Source of the DNA: Capitulum mitella
Lineage: Eukaryota; Arthropoda; Thecostraca; Pollicipedomorpha; Pollicipedidae
Length of the DNA stretch: 64,000 nt
Assembly: GCA_030062745.1 (NCBI GenBank)
Contig: CP099839.1
Location: forward strand, 7,549,115-7,613,114
Reading direction: 5' to 3'
The first letter of the stretch is position 1. Each line of letters opens with the position of its first letter. The translations under genes and the position numbers were made by a program. The notes under the pieces were generated by a model, which saw only the letters and a list, made by a program, of their open reading frames with translations, searched no databases and was not told the origin of the DNA. Below are positions 23,698-36,212 of this stretch, piece after piece.

Positions 23698-23701
23698 TTA
23701 A

Positions 23702-26700
23702 CGTCGTGTGGAGAAAGGCAAAATAATCAAGTTTTTAAACTCATTGACGTGCTTCTTTACTGCACATCGGTGGTGGCGTAACTTTGGTTAAAGCGCCTTC
23801 AGTGCTTCATTTCAATAACGTTGATGGGACCCCGAGGGCAAAGATTTTTGGGAATCATTGCGGGTTTCCAAGCAGGCCTTAAAACCAATCTTCTGAGATT
23901 TTAGCCCGACGAACACGCAAAACAGACCTGAACTAGCATTAGCATGCGAATTACTGCGTGAGTTCGTTAGCAGTCATAACACGTTGGTAAATGGTGTTGA
24001 ATAATGGGGACAAATGAGCAGCACTCGTACACGGAGTGCTAGCCTTGTGCCTGACTGATAGCAATCATGACAGCGAAATCCGCGGTGGCATCGGATCGAT
24101 GCGCCAAGCTACCACAGAACCGTCTGCCACAGTAACGAAGGCGCGCATGCGAATCGTTCGTCGTTTTTGCCGTGTGGGGGAAGGGGTGTTTGACAGCGAG
24201 CTGGGCGGATGTCTCAGCGCGCTGTGCGAGTCGAGATACCGTGGGGATGTCGCACACGTCCGGGCGAAGACGTTCCCGGCTGGGCCTATTCGTCAGGCAG
24301 GAAACTGCTGCTCGCTGATCAATATTCAGTCGTCACGAGGAGTTATGAATGTCTTCCCGACAGTTAATGGCCGGATTTCAGAGAGCTGTTTGCGCTTGGT
24401 TCCCCTCGGGTCGTTCGTCCTTTGAACGTCTGAAGGAAAATGATCGTCTCCAGCGTCGCCATTACATCAGTGACAATGCAATTTGGAAGATAAGCTAATG
24501 CTTGACAACGTAAGCTTCTTACTCTGAGCCTTCCAGGTGATGAACGCACATGCAACCTCGGTGGCTTATGTCTGGACATCGCCGAATGTTCCGCCAATCG
24601 TGATGTGGGCTTGGGCTGTACGCTCTTAGTGCGGTACTCATTGGAATGACTCGAAATTCCGAGAAATGCAGAATACGACAGGAGCTTCGCCCCACGATCC
24701 GCGCCTCGAGGTTCTGGAAAACTTCTGAAAGTATGGATTAAGCCGCAGCCGAAAATGTATTACAGCGGTAGTCAATAATGTCTCTGTCCTTATGAGTGAA
24801 TATAGATATGACCTCAAACACTTTTCGTGCACCATTAGCCTTCTTTTGGCATCCATCGAGACTAACCATAGCCAATTTCGCAGTAATTGAAGGCTCAGAG
24901 GGTGATGGCTAGCCTAATCTTTTAAAATTATGCCTGAAGTTTTTCAAGCCATCACGTCAGCTCGTGAAAAAAACACGTTTAGCACGTCGGTGAAAAAAGC
25001 CAGTTCAGACAGGTATCCTGGTGAATGTTAGGCATAGTTGTATATTGTCAATGTGTTAACGTGGTCTGAACAGAAATATTTGTTGCGATCTGAAATTAAT
25101 ACACATCTGCAACTACACGCTATTGTGCAAAAACTCGTACATGTTAATGACAACTGCTCTTTGTTGTTCAACGTTTATCAGCCTTTTTACTCAGGCAAAA
25201 TTCACAGACTGTCATAAGCAACTAAGATTGCCAGACTGGAACATATCCTAGTTCATCACACTATTTTTTAGTTACGACGCGAATTTTGACACTTATACAA
25301 CACGCGAACAGCGCCGTTCAAATCGACGTTTTAGCATTGCCAAATGGCGTAGCATTTTGGCAGTTACAATATACATATTTACGCTACTTTATTTGATTTT
25401 CATTTCCACTTCCAGCATGTGGGTTTCATGGAAAATGTGTGGAAACTCACGAGAGCTGCCGACGTCAAGTGGCGGGAGTGATTTTTCTGCGTCCTGCACA
25501 CAACGGTAGCCTGGGGTGGAATATATTGCCCGGCCGAACGATATGCTCCTGGCAGATTTATTTCTCGGCCTTCACACGATTCTTGGACGGGATCACATCG
25601 ACGCTAAAAACGAACACAGACCACGGCGCAAGGAGAGGCCGACATCTGCTCACAACTCCCCCCCCCCCCTCCACGAAAACACTACCTTCGGACCAGAATT
25701 GTACTTGAGTTCAGAGAATAGCTGGAACAGCATCCATGCATGTTTTTACCTCTTTTGTTTTGTTCCTCAATCTTCCAGAAAGCTGATTTTATAGTGCAAA
25801 ATAGCTCGGATCGGATAAAGATCGGCTTGCGAAAAAGTCCGAAGCACAATAAGCAATGGAAGTTCAAGCTATGGTTATGTATAACAACGGATTGAAGCTA
25901 TGGCGTTTTACTTTACTATGCTCGTATGATCATGAAAAGCGTCCATATTTATCTAACTTCTGATGATCACGGATGTGGTATGTCCAGTTTGTAAAACACA
26001 AAAACTGTGCTTTCGTTTTAATCAGTTGTGGTGTTTCACGTGTTTCATCAAAAACAGGAATTAGCAGGACCGTAGACCGAATGAGCCATTCCTAAAAAAA
26101 AAAAAACACATAAGAATGAACGCCCTGGCCCGGCCGGTCGACCATTACGTCTTTTGACGCATTCGAGGATCTTTGCAATCATTTTACACTGAATACTGTT
26201 TCTTTTTTCGCCAAAAAATAGCTCAGTTCTGTTCACAAACTGCCTTCATCTGTGCGATTTTTCACTAGATGACTTTCCCAATGCTGGTAACCTTGCCCTT
26301 CGATGTGTTTTTTTCGACGTTCATTTTTGAGCCGCTGAATATTGAAGGCGAGCCGAATTACGAGCTGTGAGGCTTCAGCTGATTATTGGTTGGGTTAAAA
26401 TGCTGATAATATATATCCCGTGTATTGCGGAATTCAACTAGAGAAAATAGATGCAGCAGGCAGCATTTGAAAACATCATTTTTTTGCCTCGATCGTCACG
26501 CATGCCCCACATGGTGTCTGACTGGTTATGCTATGCGATTCCTCAGCACTTCTCCATTTATGAAAAAAATGTTTCATCTTTTGATGAACATCATTCTAGG
26601 AGTAGCAGTTATTTTATTTTTCGCCTCTGTCGTTTTCATTCTGCCCGCACACCGGTCACATCCTATATATCTGTCTGCGCCAGATATGCGCTCTGCATAA

Positions 26701-27468
26701 GTGTCATTACCGAAATGGAAATAGTGAAAAATATTGTTCGGATTTCAAAGATGGAAATTGGACTCGCTCCATCTTCTTCTTCTGTCTCAGTGTCTGTCAC
26801 CCCATTTATCCGCCTTAGCCAATGCGCCTTTTCATCAATGTTGTGGCATGTGACGGCCTTTGCCAGTGCTAGCCGTATTTTCGACTCAAAAACATCTAAA
26901 CATGGGGTGGTATTACCTCTCACTTCCCTCGCTTAGATATTTCCTGCATCAACCTTTGACAGTCACGAGTATTTCGTAGCACTTTAAAGATATGTGGGGA
27001 GATTATGTAGTGAACTGGCTTCACAGAAGCACTAGAAAATGTGCAACATGACGGGCTTCACGCTACAAAAGAATAAACGATATGCTGCAAATACTTGAAA
27101 AAAACGAAACGACTAGTTTCCTGACATTTCCTCACAAAAACTGATCGCATGATGATTTCTGGTAAATAAAAGAAATCCAGATTATGACAATTATTGCGGA
27201 GAAATTGTTCGGAGATATTTGAAAGTGACCCAAAAGGAAAATCATTTGAAAGTAGCTTTACACGATGGCGCAGACAAAAGGCCTGGAGAACGCAAAAACA
27301 CTGCAGGAGAGCCACACCGAGCTCCCGTGAGGGCAGGCTGGAGGAAATAGACAATAATATTCTCTTGAGCTTTACACCACAGGGCCTGTACGTTGAGATG
27401 TGTGCGCAATGGCTCTCCGTCGAATGTACTTCAGCAGCGGTTGCCACGGTCTGCAGCACGGATCCGTT
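23702..27468. other. Unassigned stretch
   Basis: No transposon ends or splice-bounded exons recognised. A modest CpG-rich patch at 24040-24300 has open frames on both strands (129 codons on plus) with no domain. A C11 run at about 25663 and an A12 run at about 26095 are present. A 161-codon plus frame at 26451-26936 is AT-rich and looks like chance. Confidence 0.35.
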
Positions 27469-27888
27469 TCAGGGCTCCGGCCCGACCCTAAGCCAGGAAT
27501 CGGATAGACGCCTATGGAAATGACAGGCGTACGCGTAACAGCTTCCCACAGATGACGACACCGCCACTGCCGGTTCTCGCCCCGATGTCGTGAAATTCCT
27601 GCTGGCGGCAGGGTCCATCAGAATCACGGCCAACGTCCGCCCCAGTCCCCGGCCGTCTGAAAGGTTCCTCTGCGGCATCCACCAAAACTTTCCTGGCGAA
27701 AGAAGTTTGAAGACCAGAGTTCCGAGCTTCTTGGCGATTGCCTCGGCGGCTTTTTGCGTTCCTGGTGTCGGAAACCCCATCCAATTTTCCAGGAATAACG
27801 TTAAGCTGGAAGCGTGGCAGATGAGCATGCATAAGCTCAAGGGGAACAGAATGGACAGAATTGTGTTGTTTACCTTCAAAGACGGCAT
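27469..27888 (-). CDS. Hypothetical secreted protein, 139 aa
   Basis: A true ATG (27886-27888) opens a 139-codon minus frame. The first 29 residues form a textbook signal peptide: polar MPSLKVNNT, a hydrophobic core ILSILFPLSLCMLICHA, then small residues before the likely cleavage. The mature part starts LTLFLENWMGFPTPG and includes KKLGTLVFKLLSPGKFWW, a potential N-glycosylation site (NFT), and three cysteines near the end. Codon choice becomes strongly G/C-ending downstream. There is no clear splice donor, so it is either a single-exon gene or a first exon read into its intron. I recognise no family. It is the best stand-alone coding candidate in the window. Confidence 0.42.
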   Translation of the reverse strand: MPSLKVNNTILSILFPLSLCMLICHASSLTLFLENWMGFPTPGTQKAAEAIAKKLGTLVFKLLSPGKFWWMPQRNLSDGRGLGRTLAVILMDPAASRNFTTSGREPAVAVSSSVGSCYAYACHFHRRLSDSWLRVGPEP

Positions 27889-28619
27889 AATTTACTCCTA
27901 GGCCAAATTATTGGCACAGAAACCTCGCCCAAAGACATGTCGTCCACTAAGTACCGTTGTGCCCGCAGGCTGACACCCAGTCTACACGTACCGTGAGCAT
28001 CGCACCAAAACAGCGGCAACAAGGCTCGGCTGCAAATGAGTCGACTCGGCGACGCTTGCAACACTTTTCTACTAAAACACTGAAAGTGTTTGAGTCCTTG
28101 AAAATTAAGGAATGGAATGTGAACAAAGAACGAAATAAAACTTAAGACGTAGGGAACGCACATTCTAAGGCACATATGTGCTTTTGATTGTGCCTGCTTT
28201 GTAGGGCTGCGGACCAGAGCAAAATCTACGTGGCATGTCTTATCTTTCTTCGCAATGTTTGGTTTCAACATTTCATGAGGCAATATCCTTTATTATTCAA
28301 TATGCCGCTCACTACCTGCTAGCACGTGCCGTTCATAGCTTCAACCTAATGTTTCATGTGATGTTCTGAATATGATATATTCATGGTAACTGGTGCGATG
28401 TGGTGTGATCTTATGTGATAAGTTCATGTGATGTGGCGCTTCCATTGTTTGTTTTCGCTTTGTCTTTCGTAATCGTTTCGAAAGGCGACATTGGCTCTGT
28501 ATTTCGGGCGCAGCACGTTACCATGACAAGTGACGAAATTCATGGCGGGTTAACAGAGAAACTTACTTTTGTTGCCACAATGCATCACGCCCAGAACCCT
28601 TGGGAGTCATGAGAACGAC

Positions 28620-28942
28620 CAGCGTTCACTGCTCACACCTTGTTCGGCCGATTCGTCGCCATCTCATGGACGACAACGTCCGCGTAAAAGCAAACCGCCG
28701 CCCATCCTGGTGGGCTCGCGCTGCACGCGGCGCCGTGAACTGACCTGTCCGAGTCGGCCGGCGGCGACGCTGCTGGCCAGCCGCTCCCAGCACGACGCTC
28801 CGCCGGCCGCTGGGGCCGCGCCTCGCCAGGCAACTCGCGCCGACGACTCGCCGCCGGGTCCGACTGTCGACGCCCCGGGGCACGGAGGCGGCGGCGGCGG
28901 CGGCGGCGGCGGCGCGCAGAGAGGCGGCCAACGGTGTGGGTT

Positions 28943-28981
<39 letters not shown>

Positions 28982-29000
28982 TGTGTGCCCAACCCGATGG
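28620..29000 (+). other. CpG island with (GGC)n and (CT)n tracts
   Basis: A GC-rich block contains about nine GGC units (28888-28913) and about fifteen CT units (28948-28978). A plus frame through 28569-29033 encodes a proline/alanine-rich region, then a glycine run and a Ser-Leu run from the repeats. Minus frames are also open. It could be a low-complexity exon or a promoter-type CpG island, and no splice sites decide it. Confidence 0.4.
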
Positions 29001-29387
29001 TCTGCCGCAGGGGTAGGAGAAGGTGATTCCTAATGGCATGCTGTCTGGGACTCCGGCACGTAAACAAGTATACAGAAACACCATCGACGAGAATCAGATG
29101 CCTGTATGAAACATCACCTGATTACGCCATTTTGTACCACGAGAAGGGTATTGTCATGATTCGCTTCGGTGTTATGGTGGCTCCCCGCAGCGTTATTACT
29201 GTCTCCTACTGAGTGATACCCACAATTCTCGGAGCAGCCATCATTGTGCACATACGAGATTCCTTGTAGCTTCGAGCGATGCCTTTCCAGTTAATGGTGC
29301 GAAAAGGGTGCGTTTGTGCGTTTACCTTTGCACAAAGAGATACCATTTTTGGTGCTGATGCTTTCCTGAACGGAATCCATTCAATTA

Positions 29388-29742
29388 TCCAGCGTCGGCT
29401 GGCAGGTCAGCCGTCCACTGTCGCCCTGTCGGACATCTATCCAGAATCCAGCTATCCAGCGTCGGCTGAACGGTCAGCGATCCAGCGTCGGTCGGCCGGT
29501 CATCCATCCAGTGTCCAGCTATCCATTGCTGGTTGACCGGCCAGGTGTCCGGCGTCTGTTGGCCGGTCAACCATCCAGCGACGGCCAGCTGTTCAGGTAT
29601 CCAGCGTCGTCCGGCCGGTCAACTTTCTTTCGTTCAGCTATTCAATGTCGGTTGGCCGATCAGCTCTCCAGCGTTAGCCGGCCGGTCAGCCATCCAACGT
29701 CAGCTGGCTGGTCAGCTGTCCAGTTCGGTCGGCCGGATCAAC
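29388..29742. repeat. Degenerate minisatellite, about 30-bp unit
   Basis: The unit is approximately ATCCAGCGTCGGC followed by TGGCCGGTCAGC, repeated about a dozen times with length variants. It keeps frames open on both strands (110 codons on plus), but the translation only mirrors the repeat. Confidence 0.85.
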
Positions 29743-29899
29743 ACTGCCTGCCCTCTGAATCACGTCTGAGCTGTTTCTTCCGTGGCCCTGCGTCAGCAGA
29801 CAGAGCGGGAACGAGCTCGGAGAGTCGTGGGACCGGCACTTAAAGGCTCAGCAGCCTTCCATCTCCGCAGAAATGTCTAGTTCAGCTACCTCACGGCGC

Positions 29900-30697
29900 A
29901 GCAGACAAACCTTCCGGTGTGATTTTTCATCTTTGGGTCGAAACATAAATTCGCAAGCTCTGGAATGGTAGTTTCCAAAGTTTGGAGCTGCAAAAGCTGG
30001 TCCGGTTGGTCATTGACAAGTACGTGAATCTGGGGCGCCCTTTGTGGAAGTAATGGTAACTTTCTGCACAATGTACGAAACAGCGAAATTCGGCAGCGTC
30101 AGTTTGGATGAAAGAGAGATGTTGTTCTTTCGCTGGTCAACGTTCGAAGCTTATGTGTTGGGTTTTTCGCAGCCCTCTCATCACAAACTAGGTCGTGGAG
30201 AAATGAGCTGAAGATATCCTTACACAAACAAAAAACACTGATACGTATTAACCAAATTGCAGCGAAAACCCGCTCCTCGCGTATGGCATTGTTATGGATG
30301 GCAACCTTCCAGCAATCTTTGTATGACATCCCAAGAAAAGGCTTCATAACCATGCGTGAGGATTATAGCTGAATGCATATATGGTGATGGCAGGAGCACA
30401 TCCAAGTAGAATCTACGCTTGCGTGAACTGGAGACCTCGCTGGCATTTCACAGAAAAGAACGCTTTCCAACTAAAGCCGTCGCCGGCACATAACAACCAG
30501 CGTTGTAAAATTATCGACGAGTGACGTCACAATCGCGCCCGAATGGTCTCTACGCTGCGGATAAGGCGCGCCTTTGACGCTCCCTTTACCGTGAGTGATA
30601 GGCTGTCTTTGCTCGAAGTTGGCGTCATTAGGATGATTGATCCGTTTGTCCGGGAATGTATTGTGCCTGGACTGACGTTTTCTTGTGTTCTGGTTCT
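29900..30697. other. Unassigned stretch
   Basis: Nothing firmly recognised. A minus frame at 30099-30353 opens with a true ATG (MVMKPFLGMSYKDCWKVAIH) and runs 84 codons without domain or bias. A CRE palindrome TGACGTCA sits near 30523. Confidence 0.3.
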
Positions 30698-30776
30698 CTT
30701 GACGTTTATTTGCGTAAGTGATGCGCAGTGCAGAGGCTTAACGCTTATTGGCGTAAGTGGTACGCAGTGTAGAAGA
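30698..30776. repeat. Two-unit tandem repeat
   Basis: Two copies of a roughly 39-bp unit (ACGTTTATTTGCGTAAGTG... and ACGCTTATTGGCGTAAGTG...) lie head to tail with a few differences. Confidence 0.75.
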
Positions 30777-30934
30777 GATAGTCGTCCGTCTTCCGTTAGG
30801 AAATAAGCTAGCTATGCCTCCTTGAGATGACACGTAAAAAAACCGAATACTCTCCCGCTGCTTTTGACAGAGAAATTCATGAACATTAGATGGGTTGTGT
30901 ATCTGCAGTCCGCTGTGGTGTGTACGACAGCGAA

Positions 30935-31360
30935 AGTCAGATTCAGATTCAGATTCGGACATTTATTAAAGTCGTCCACAATACGCGGTGGCTATTCAGG
31001 CCTCTCGTCGGTGACCGGAACGAAAAGAATCAAGAAAAGGCCAAGTCAGGTCAAAGCAAAAGGAAACAGTCACACGGCCACGCATACTCGCACGCACGCT
31101 GGCCAGTCAGGCTCAGATGTCATGACTCAGATGATTCACCAGAAGGCGGTTGAAAGATGAAACTAGCAGCTCCAATCTCTCGGACGGCAATTCATCGTCA
31201 AAGGCGGCCGCCCGGCAGCGGAACCGCCTCTTACCATCTCAGCGCGAGGCCGTTGGATTCGAGGCTGATTATCCTGTCGCGTGTGCCTGTCGCGCGTCGT
31301 AAACGTCTCACATCGTCGCGCGTCTCGGCCAGAGTCGTAAATGAAGATGCCAACGCTTAG
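30935..31360 (-). mobile_element. Possible LINE/SINE 3' end
   Basis: On the minus strand the sequence ends in AATAAATGTCC followed by three GAATCT units. This is the kind of short-repeat tail seen at 3' ends of CR1/L2-like retroelements. The preceding 400 bp is GC-rich with no RT motifs, so it would be a 3' UTR or SINE body only. Confidence 0.3.
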
Positions 31361-33190
31361 TGTTTGCCCTGAAGGCGTATTTTGTGTGTGAGACAAAGAG
31401 TATGGTAAATTACTAAGTTTTCGACGCTGAGCCAGCCCAGCCTCTGAAGCAAATGCGAGACAACTTCGCATTATTTTGGCATTTTTTGAAATGTGCGTAT
31501 TGTTTTCGTTGTCCATTTACCCCTTTCCACACTCCCCCCCCCTCCCGCATGATGTTGTTATACTCGCCGTACATATAGGCCACTTGGCTACCCTCGACAA
31601 CACGGAGATTGGCTGGTATAACCCACTTCCCTTTTCCCACCATCCATTTCCGAACCTGGCATGACAGCGCAACAAAACCTAGAGTAACACATAGCTGAGT
31701 CATTTGGCCACACGTTGGTACTCAATTTAACCATTTAAATCACACAGGAATCTTACAGGTGGTCTCGAGAAAGTTCATATCGGTGGATTCCGGCTTCCAC
31801 TGAGTCATGTTGGACGCATTCTACAGGGGATTTCCGAGGGCCACCCCTAGGGTGCAAGGTAAACAAAAATCAGTAAAAAGATCAATAAAAGGTGAAAGGT
31901 TGATGGCTTCAGTTTATGACGTTCAACTGAGGTGAATCCGACTCAAGTGAGACCCAAGGGCAGAGGTCACCAACACCACAAGAAACGCCCGAATAGAAAA
32001 CTGGATAAAACTAAGCATCGCAAAACGCTTACAACGCGTTTCGAACGGTTCAAAGCCCTCCAGGATTGTCTATGACTTGACCTCAAGACTGAATGCATAG
32101 CTCCATACCCTTTCAGTACGTTGATCTCGCATTTGCCGAAAGTACGTAAAACGGTTCAAAACGCGGCGACGCAAAGCTTCAGGAACAGTGGGACTGGCGC
32201 TTGGGCCATGTTGCAGAAAAAAGGGTCGATTTAATCCTGTCCCCTGTTCCGGAGCGAATGGCTTCGTCTAATTATGCCACGTAAAACCTGCCGGAATGTT
32301 AATCAGCGCTGCATTGTGTTGTATCTCGAGAAAAACGTTATCCGGTAGCAGAGTAGTTAGCACTTTTTCACTCTGTCGGCGGCTTCCACACCTGAAGCAT
32401 GAGAAAAAATAAAAGATGACAACGTGAGCTTTGGATGTGTACTCGCTGAGTTTGGATAGATTTCGTCATGTTTCTCAATGGCGTGAAAGCCAGTCTTTTC
32501 TATTCTTTTACATGCCGTGTGATCCGAACTTGAAGGGTTACCCCGACCACGGGACCACCTTGTTTTGACCTCGATAACGAGCAAAAGGCACGTCGGCGCC
32601 ACCTGGATCGGAACGGAGCCGCCCCGGCTGTGGGTCCCGGCACGCGGCGGGGACCTTACCTGCACAGAATCCTTCATCTGCATCGACGTCCTCACGACGC
32701 CCTTGTTGCCACGAACGACCTTGTTTGCTTAGTTTCCCAGGCATAATGTGCCTCTCATGCGAGTAGGCCCTAGTCCGTATGTCAGAATGACTGGTGCTGG
32801 TCGAAAGAGTTCTAACCGACACTGAGCCAAACCAGACCGGCGTTCTTGTGGGACCATAGTCTGTACCCCATCACCGTTCACTTAAAACGTTCCAATATCA
32901 CTCGTAGAAAGAAGGTACCTAGACCGGAGACCAAAAAAAAACACATTTTGGGGAGATCAGGCTTGGGGCTACTGAAAGCTTTTTGAACTGACGGCGCTTT
33001 TTATGGATAAAAAACAACGTTACTTTTTTATACCACGACACGCTGTGGATGGCAGCATGTCGAAGTCAATGCGAGGCCACATGACCACAATTTGCCGTAC
33101 GACCATGACAGCTATTGAGCAGACTTCGCTCTTTTTCTTCTCAGAAAATCACCTTCATCAGTCCTTCCATTGAACGTTACCTAACGTCAG
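31361..33190. other. Unassigned stretch with one candidate splice donor
   Basis: A minus-strand GTAAGG donor (near 32655-32662, preceded by TGTGCAG) follows the open stretch SKQGRSWQQGRREDVDADEG. It could end an exon, but no acceptor is convincing. The remainder shows no element ends or domains. Confidence 0.3.
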
Positions 33191-33946
33191 TCATGCGCTT
33201 TCATTCGGACGCCGCAATAGTCGTTGGATGTGTGTGTGCATGCCCCGTTGAGCTGACGACACATGACCAGAACATGGCTGACACAAGCTGGTCGGAAGGC
33301 AGCAACATTGCAGACTTAACTTTGCTGAGGTCCCCGCTGTTTCGTCAATGCGAGGCCCGCGCCGTACAACTCGGACCTTGATCTGCAAACACAAGTGCGG
33401 CAAAATCGGCTTTGCGGAGTGGGTGCTGCGCGCGCGGCCTATGGGCACAATAAGGGTGGCGATTGCCAGCCCGCGGCACAACGGCCGCTCGTTGGCGGCC
33501 ATCGGGGCGTCGTTCTGGCGGGGCGGCGGCACTCGGGTGGCGGCGGGGCCGGCGCCGGACACGGACCGTGCGGAGGAGACGCCGCCGCTGCCGCCTCGCT
33601 GAGTGCATCCGTACCCGGTCTTCGGCCCGCCGACGGCGGCCCACCTCGGCCGCGTCGCCCCTCGCCGGCCTGAGCGCCGCCGGCCGGACGGACCACCGGG
33701 CGCGGCGCGCTGTCTGTCCGTGCCTGTCGCTGGCCGGGCTGGCGGCGACACCGCGCGACGGCGTGCGGCTGGCGGCCGATCATGATGGCCCCGGTGGCCG
33801 CGGATGTGCGCGCGGATGTGCGCGCCGAGCACAGCGTCGTGGTGACCTGTCCCGTTCCCGACGGTGACCTTGCGTGGCCTCAGCCCGGTCAAGTCCGGCC
33901 GGCTGCTGCCCTGGCCGCTCCGGCCGCCAGACGGCGCGCTCAGGCG

Positions 33947-34000
33947 ACTCGGCGTCCTCTCCTGCGGCGGCGGCTCGGCGTCCTCTCCTGCGGCGGCGGC
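33947..34000. repeat. 27-bp tandem repeat, two units
   Basis: CTCGGCGTCCTCTCCTGCGG plus a short GGC tail is repeated twice head to tail, and a third partial unit follows. Confidence 0.8.
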
Positions 34001-34023
34001 GATTGCCGCCTCCTGCGGCGGCT

Positions 34024-34074
34024 GGCGCTGCGGCGCAGGTCGGCCGCGCTCCGGCCGACCTGCGCCGCAGCGCC
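34024..34074. repeat. Perfect inverted repeat, 23-bp arms, 5-bp loop
   Basis: The arms 34024-34046 and 34052-34074 are exact reverse complements (starting GGCGCTGCGGCGCAGG) around the loop CGCTC. Stem GC content is about 85 percent. It lies inside the CpG island. Confidence 0.95.
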
Positions 34075-34520
34075 TGCCTGCGGCCGTCCAGCGCCAGCGC
34101 GTGCCGCGAGCTGGCGGTCCCGCTGCGCTGCTCGGCCGGCGGAGACGCCGGACAGGAGGCGGCAGGGGTGACCAGGGGCGGTCCGCCCGCGGCGGGTCGG
34201 GTCCGGCGCCAGCAGAGAGTGAGCCGCGTCGCGGGTCGGGCGGCTTCTTGCGAGTCGCATTTGGACAGAGTTTGAAGTCGCCGCAAAGCAGGTGGCATAA
34301 CAGGTGTGCCAGGAAAAATACTTGTCGTGACTGTATTCGCTGCTTTTTTAGAGCAAGATATTTATCGTCTACGCTTGTTACAGGGACGATTCACTTTGAT
34401 CTGCGCGCCGCTTACTGAATTACTTCGCCATCCACCTGGAGAAAAGGGGGCATTGTAACGTGTTCTCCGTGCGCCGTTGACTGGACCACCACTGGCCTTA
34501 TCCCCCCCCCCCCGTCCGCC

Positions 34521-34913
34521 TCAGAAGAGTACCGGGGTGATCGAAAGAGGATGATAGTGCTGAAGACGACATGAAATATTGTTTCGTGAACTGGGTGATA
34601 ACAAACTGTGAGCAATGGAATGACAATCCGAGCATAGACAGCGGCTTTTGCACTTGGCTGGTAAGTGTCCGAAACCGTCTCCGCTTGTTTGTATGGCTTT
34701 TGTGATTGTGGCTTTGCAAAAAGCAATGGTGTTAAATTTCCGCATGGATAGAACCGCAGACTGGGTGGACATATAAATACTTCCGCTCTTCGTCAAAATT
34801 GGGTATCTAGTAGTCGTAACGCGCTGAAGTGTCGCCAGCGGAGTAGGAGCACAAATGTTTGTTTGCACACCAGCATGATGTTTTTCATTTGAGGCATACG
34901 GAGGGACTGTCAT
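34521..34913 (-). CDS. Hypothetical ORF, 130 aa
   Basis: A true ATG opens a 130-codon minus frame in sequence of ordinary composition, long for chance there. It has six cysteines in its last third (AKCKSRCLCSDCHS). It has no signal peptide, domain or codon bias. On the plus strand, 34571-34660 encodes MKYCFVNWVITNCEQWNDNP and ends at a strong GTAAGT donor (34660). The two readings compete and neither is recognised. Confidence 0.2.
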   Translation of the reverse strand: MTVPPYASNEKHHAGVQTNICAPTPLATLQRVTTTRYPILTKSGSIYMSTQSAVLSMRKFNTIAFCKATITKAIQTSGDGFGHLPAKCKSRCLCSDCHSIAHSLLSPSSRNNISCRLQHYHPLSITPVLF

Positions 34914-36212
34914 TGCATTTCATACCAGTAGCACCTCGCATCTTTTGGCAATTATTGTAAGAAAACTTTAAATCACATGGCTTCTCCCAGACACCACCCA
35001 AGTTTCGGATTTATCACGAGGATTTTTGTAACATCTGGAGGTTCGTTATCTTCGATTTCTGCGTGGACCGCAAAGGGAGTGGTCCTAGCCTTCATCTTCA
35101 TGGCACAATCGGTGCCTGATGTGTGTTCAGTCGTTACCGTTCAGACCTTTCATGATGGGTGCGCCTGTCATCGTCGTGCTCAAATTTCCCGGGCCTCTTC
35201 ACAAACATCAGATATCTAGTTTCTTCGACAAAAGTGTGCCGCAAAGCCCTGGTACAACAGCTTTTAAAGCATAGAATTCAAGTAGGAGTACATTCACAAT
35301 TTTCATCTTTTATAATTTCCATCAAGAGGACCAAAATTAAACTGAAAATATTGGGGCCTTAGCATGAATCGGTCCTTATCGATATTTGTTATTCATGCAC
35401 TTAATGACCTCGTAAAAGGTTCTGTCTAAAGCAAGGCAGACTGCTTGGAGCTAGCGATTTTATTGACTGAACAAGGAGCATTGTCTTAGAGGGCCTCACC
35501 ACCTTATGGTTCAGTGCTGGGGTATGTCATTTTGAAGGCGAGTCGTTTCATGAGAAGTCTCTACGAGTAATGTTTGATGTCTCGTCAATATGATTCGGTG
35601 CATACGTTGGTCTTCCTTGGTGACACCAATGCTCTTACGGCTTTTAACGTTAGGTTGAACTGCAGAAGTTTTTAAAACCTGCGGCCTCATAGCACCAAAT
35701 CGTGCTTAGCAATAATACCAGTCGCGCACACCACGAAGACAAGCCCCGTCTTTTTGTAATAACCATATGCGTTGCGTAGTGTTGCTATGATAACAACGTT
35801 AACACAATGCGTTTTTTTATTTTTCTTGCATAAGAACACTTTATTTTGTTTTAGCTGATGACAAACATTGAGAACGGGAATGCAATTTATCTCATCCTTA
35901 CGGAAAATAATTAATATTTCACTGCGGCCGTATGCATGCGTAGACTTGTACCCAGATACGTGTGCACCATGAATGAGTGTAGAAATGCATGTCTTGGCCA
36001 CGAGTACAACTGGAAATACGGTGATAACAGTGTCACAGATGGAAAGTGTACTCAATGTGTTGTGTCTTCTTCTAGTGGTCCCTTGTGATTTTAAAACCAA
36101 CAGCACTCATGCTCACAAAAGCCGCTTGAAAACTAGATTATGATTCCAATTTGGATGTCTTCCGTAAAGTACGTAACGGAATGCCCGTGACGTGTGTTAG
36201 ATTAGTAATCAA
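34914..36212. other. Unassigned stretch
   Basis: No element ends or supported exons. A 139-codon minus frame at 35687-36106 lacks an ATG start and has no domain. Confidence 0.3.

Larger units (their letters stand above)
33191..34300. other. CpG island with overlapping open frames
   Basis: The strongest CpG island in the window. A plus frame at 33348-33602 (ATG, 84 codons) encodes KHKCGKIGFAEWVLRARPMG and GTIRVAIASPRHNGRSLAAI with very high G/C at third positions. A 233-codon minus frame (33191-33892) shares the same third positions, so codon bias cannot choose between strands. Further frames continue to 34298. No domain is recognised. It is a likely promoter or first-exon region, and the strand is unresolved. 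Confidence 0.4.

Noticed and set aside
28415-28612. Plus frame with a hydrophobic, signal-peptide-like start, divergent from the 27.9-kb ORF
   Set aside because: The apparent start is GTG, no in-frame ATG precedes the hydrophobic part, and there is no splice support. A bidirectional gene pair is therefore not justified.
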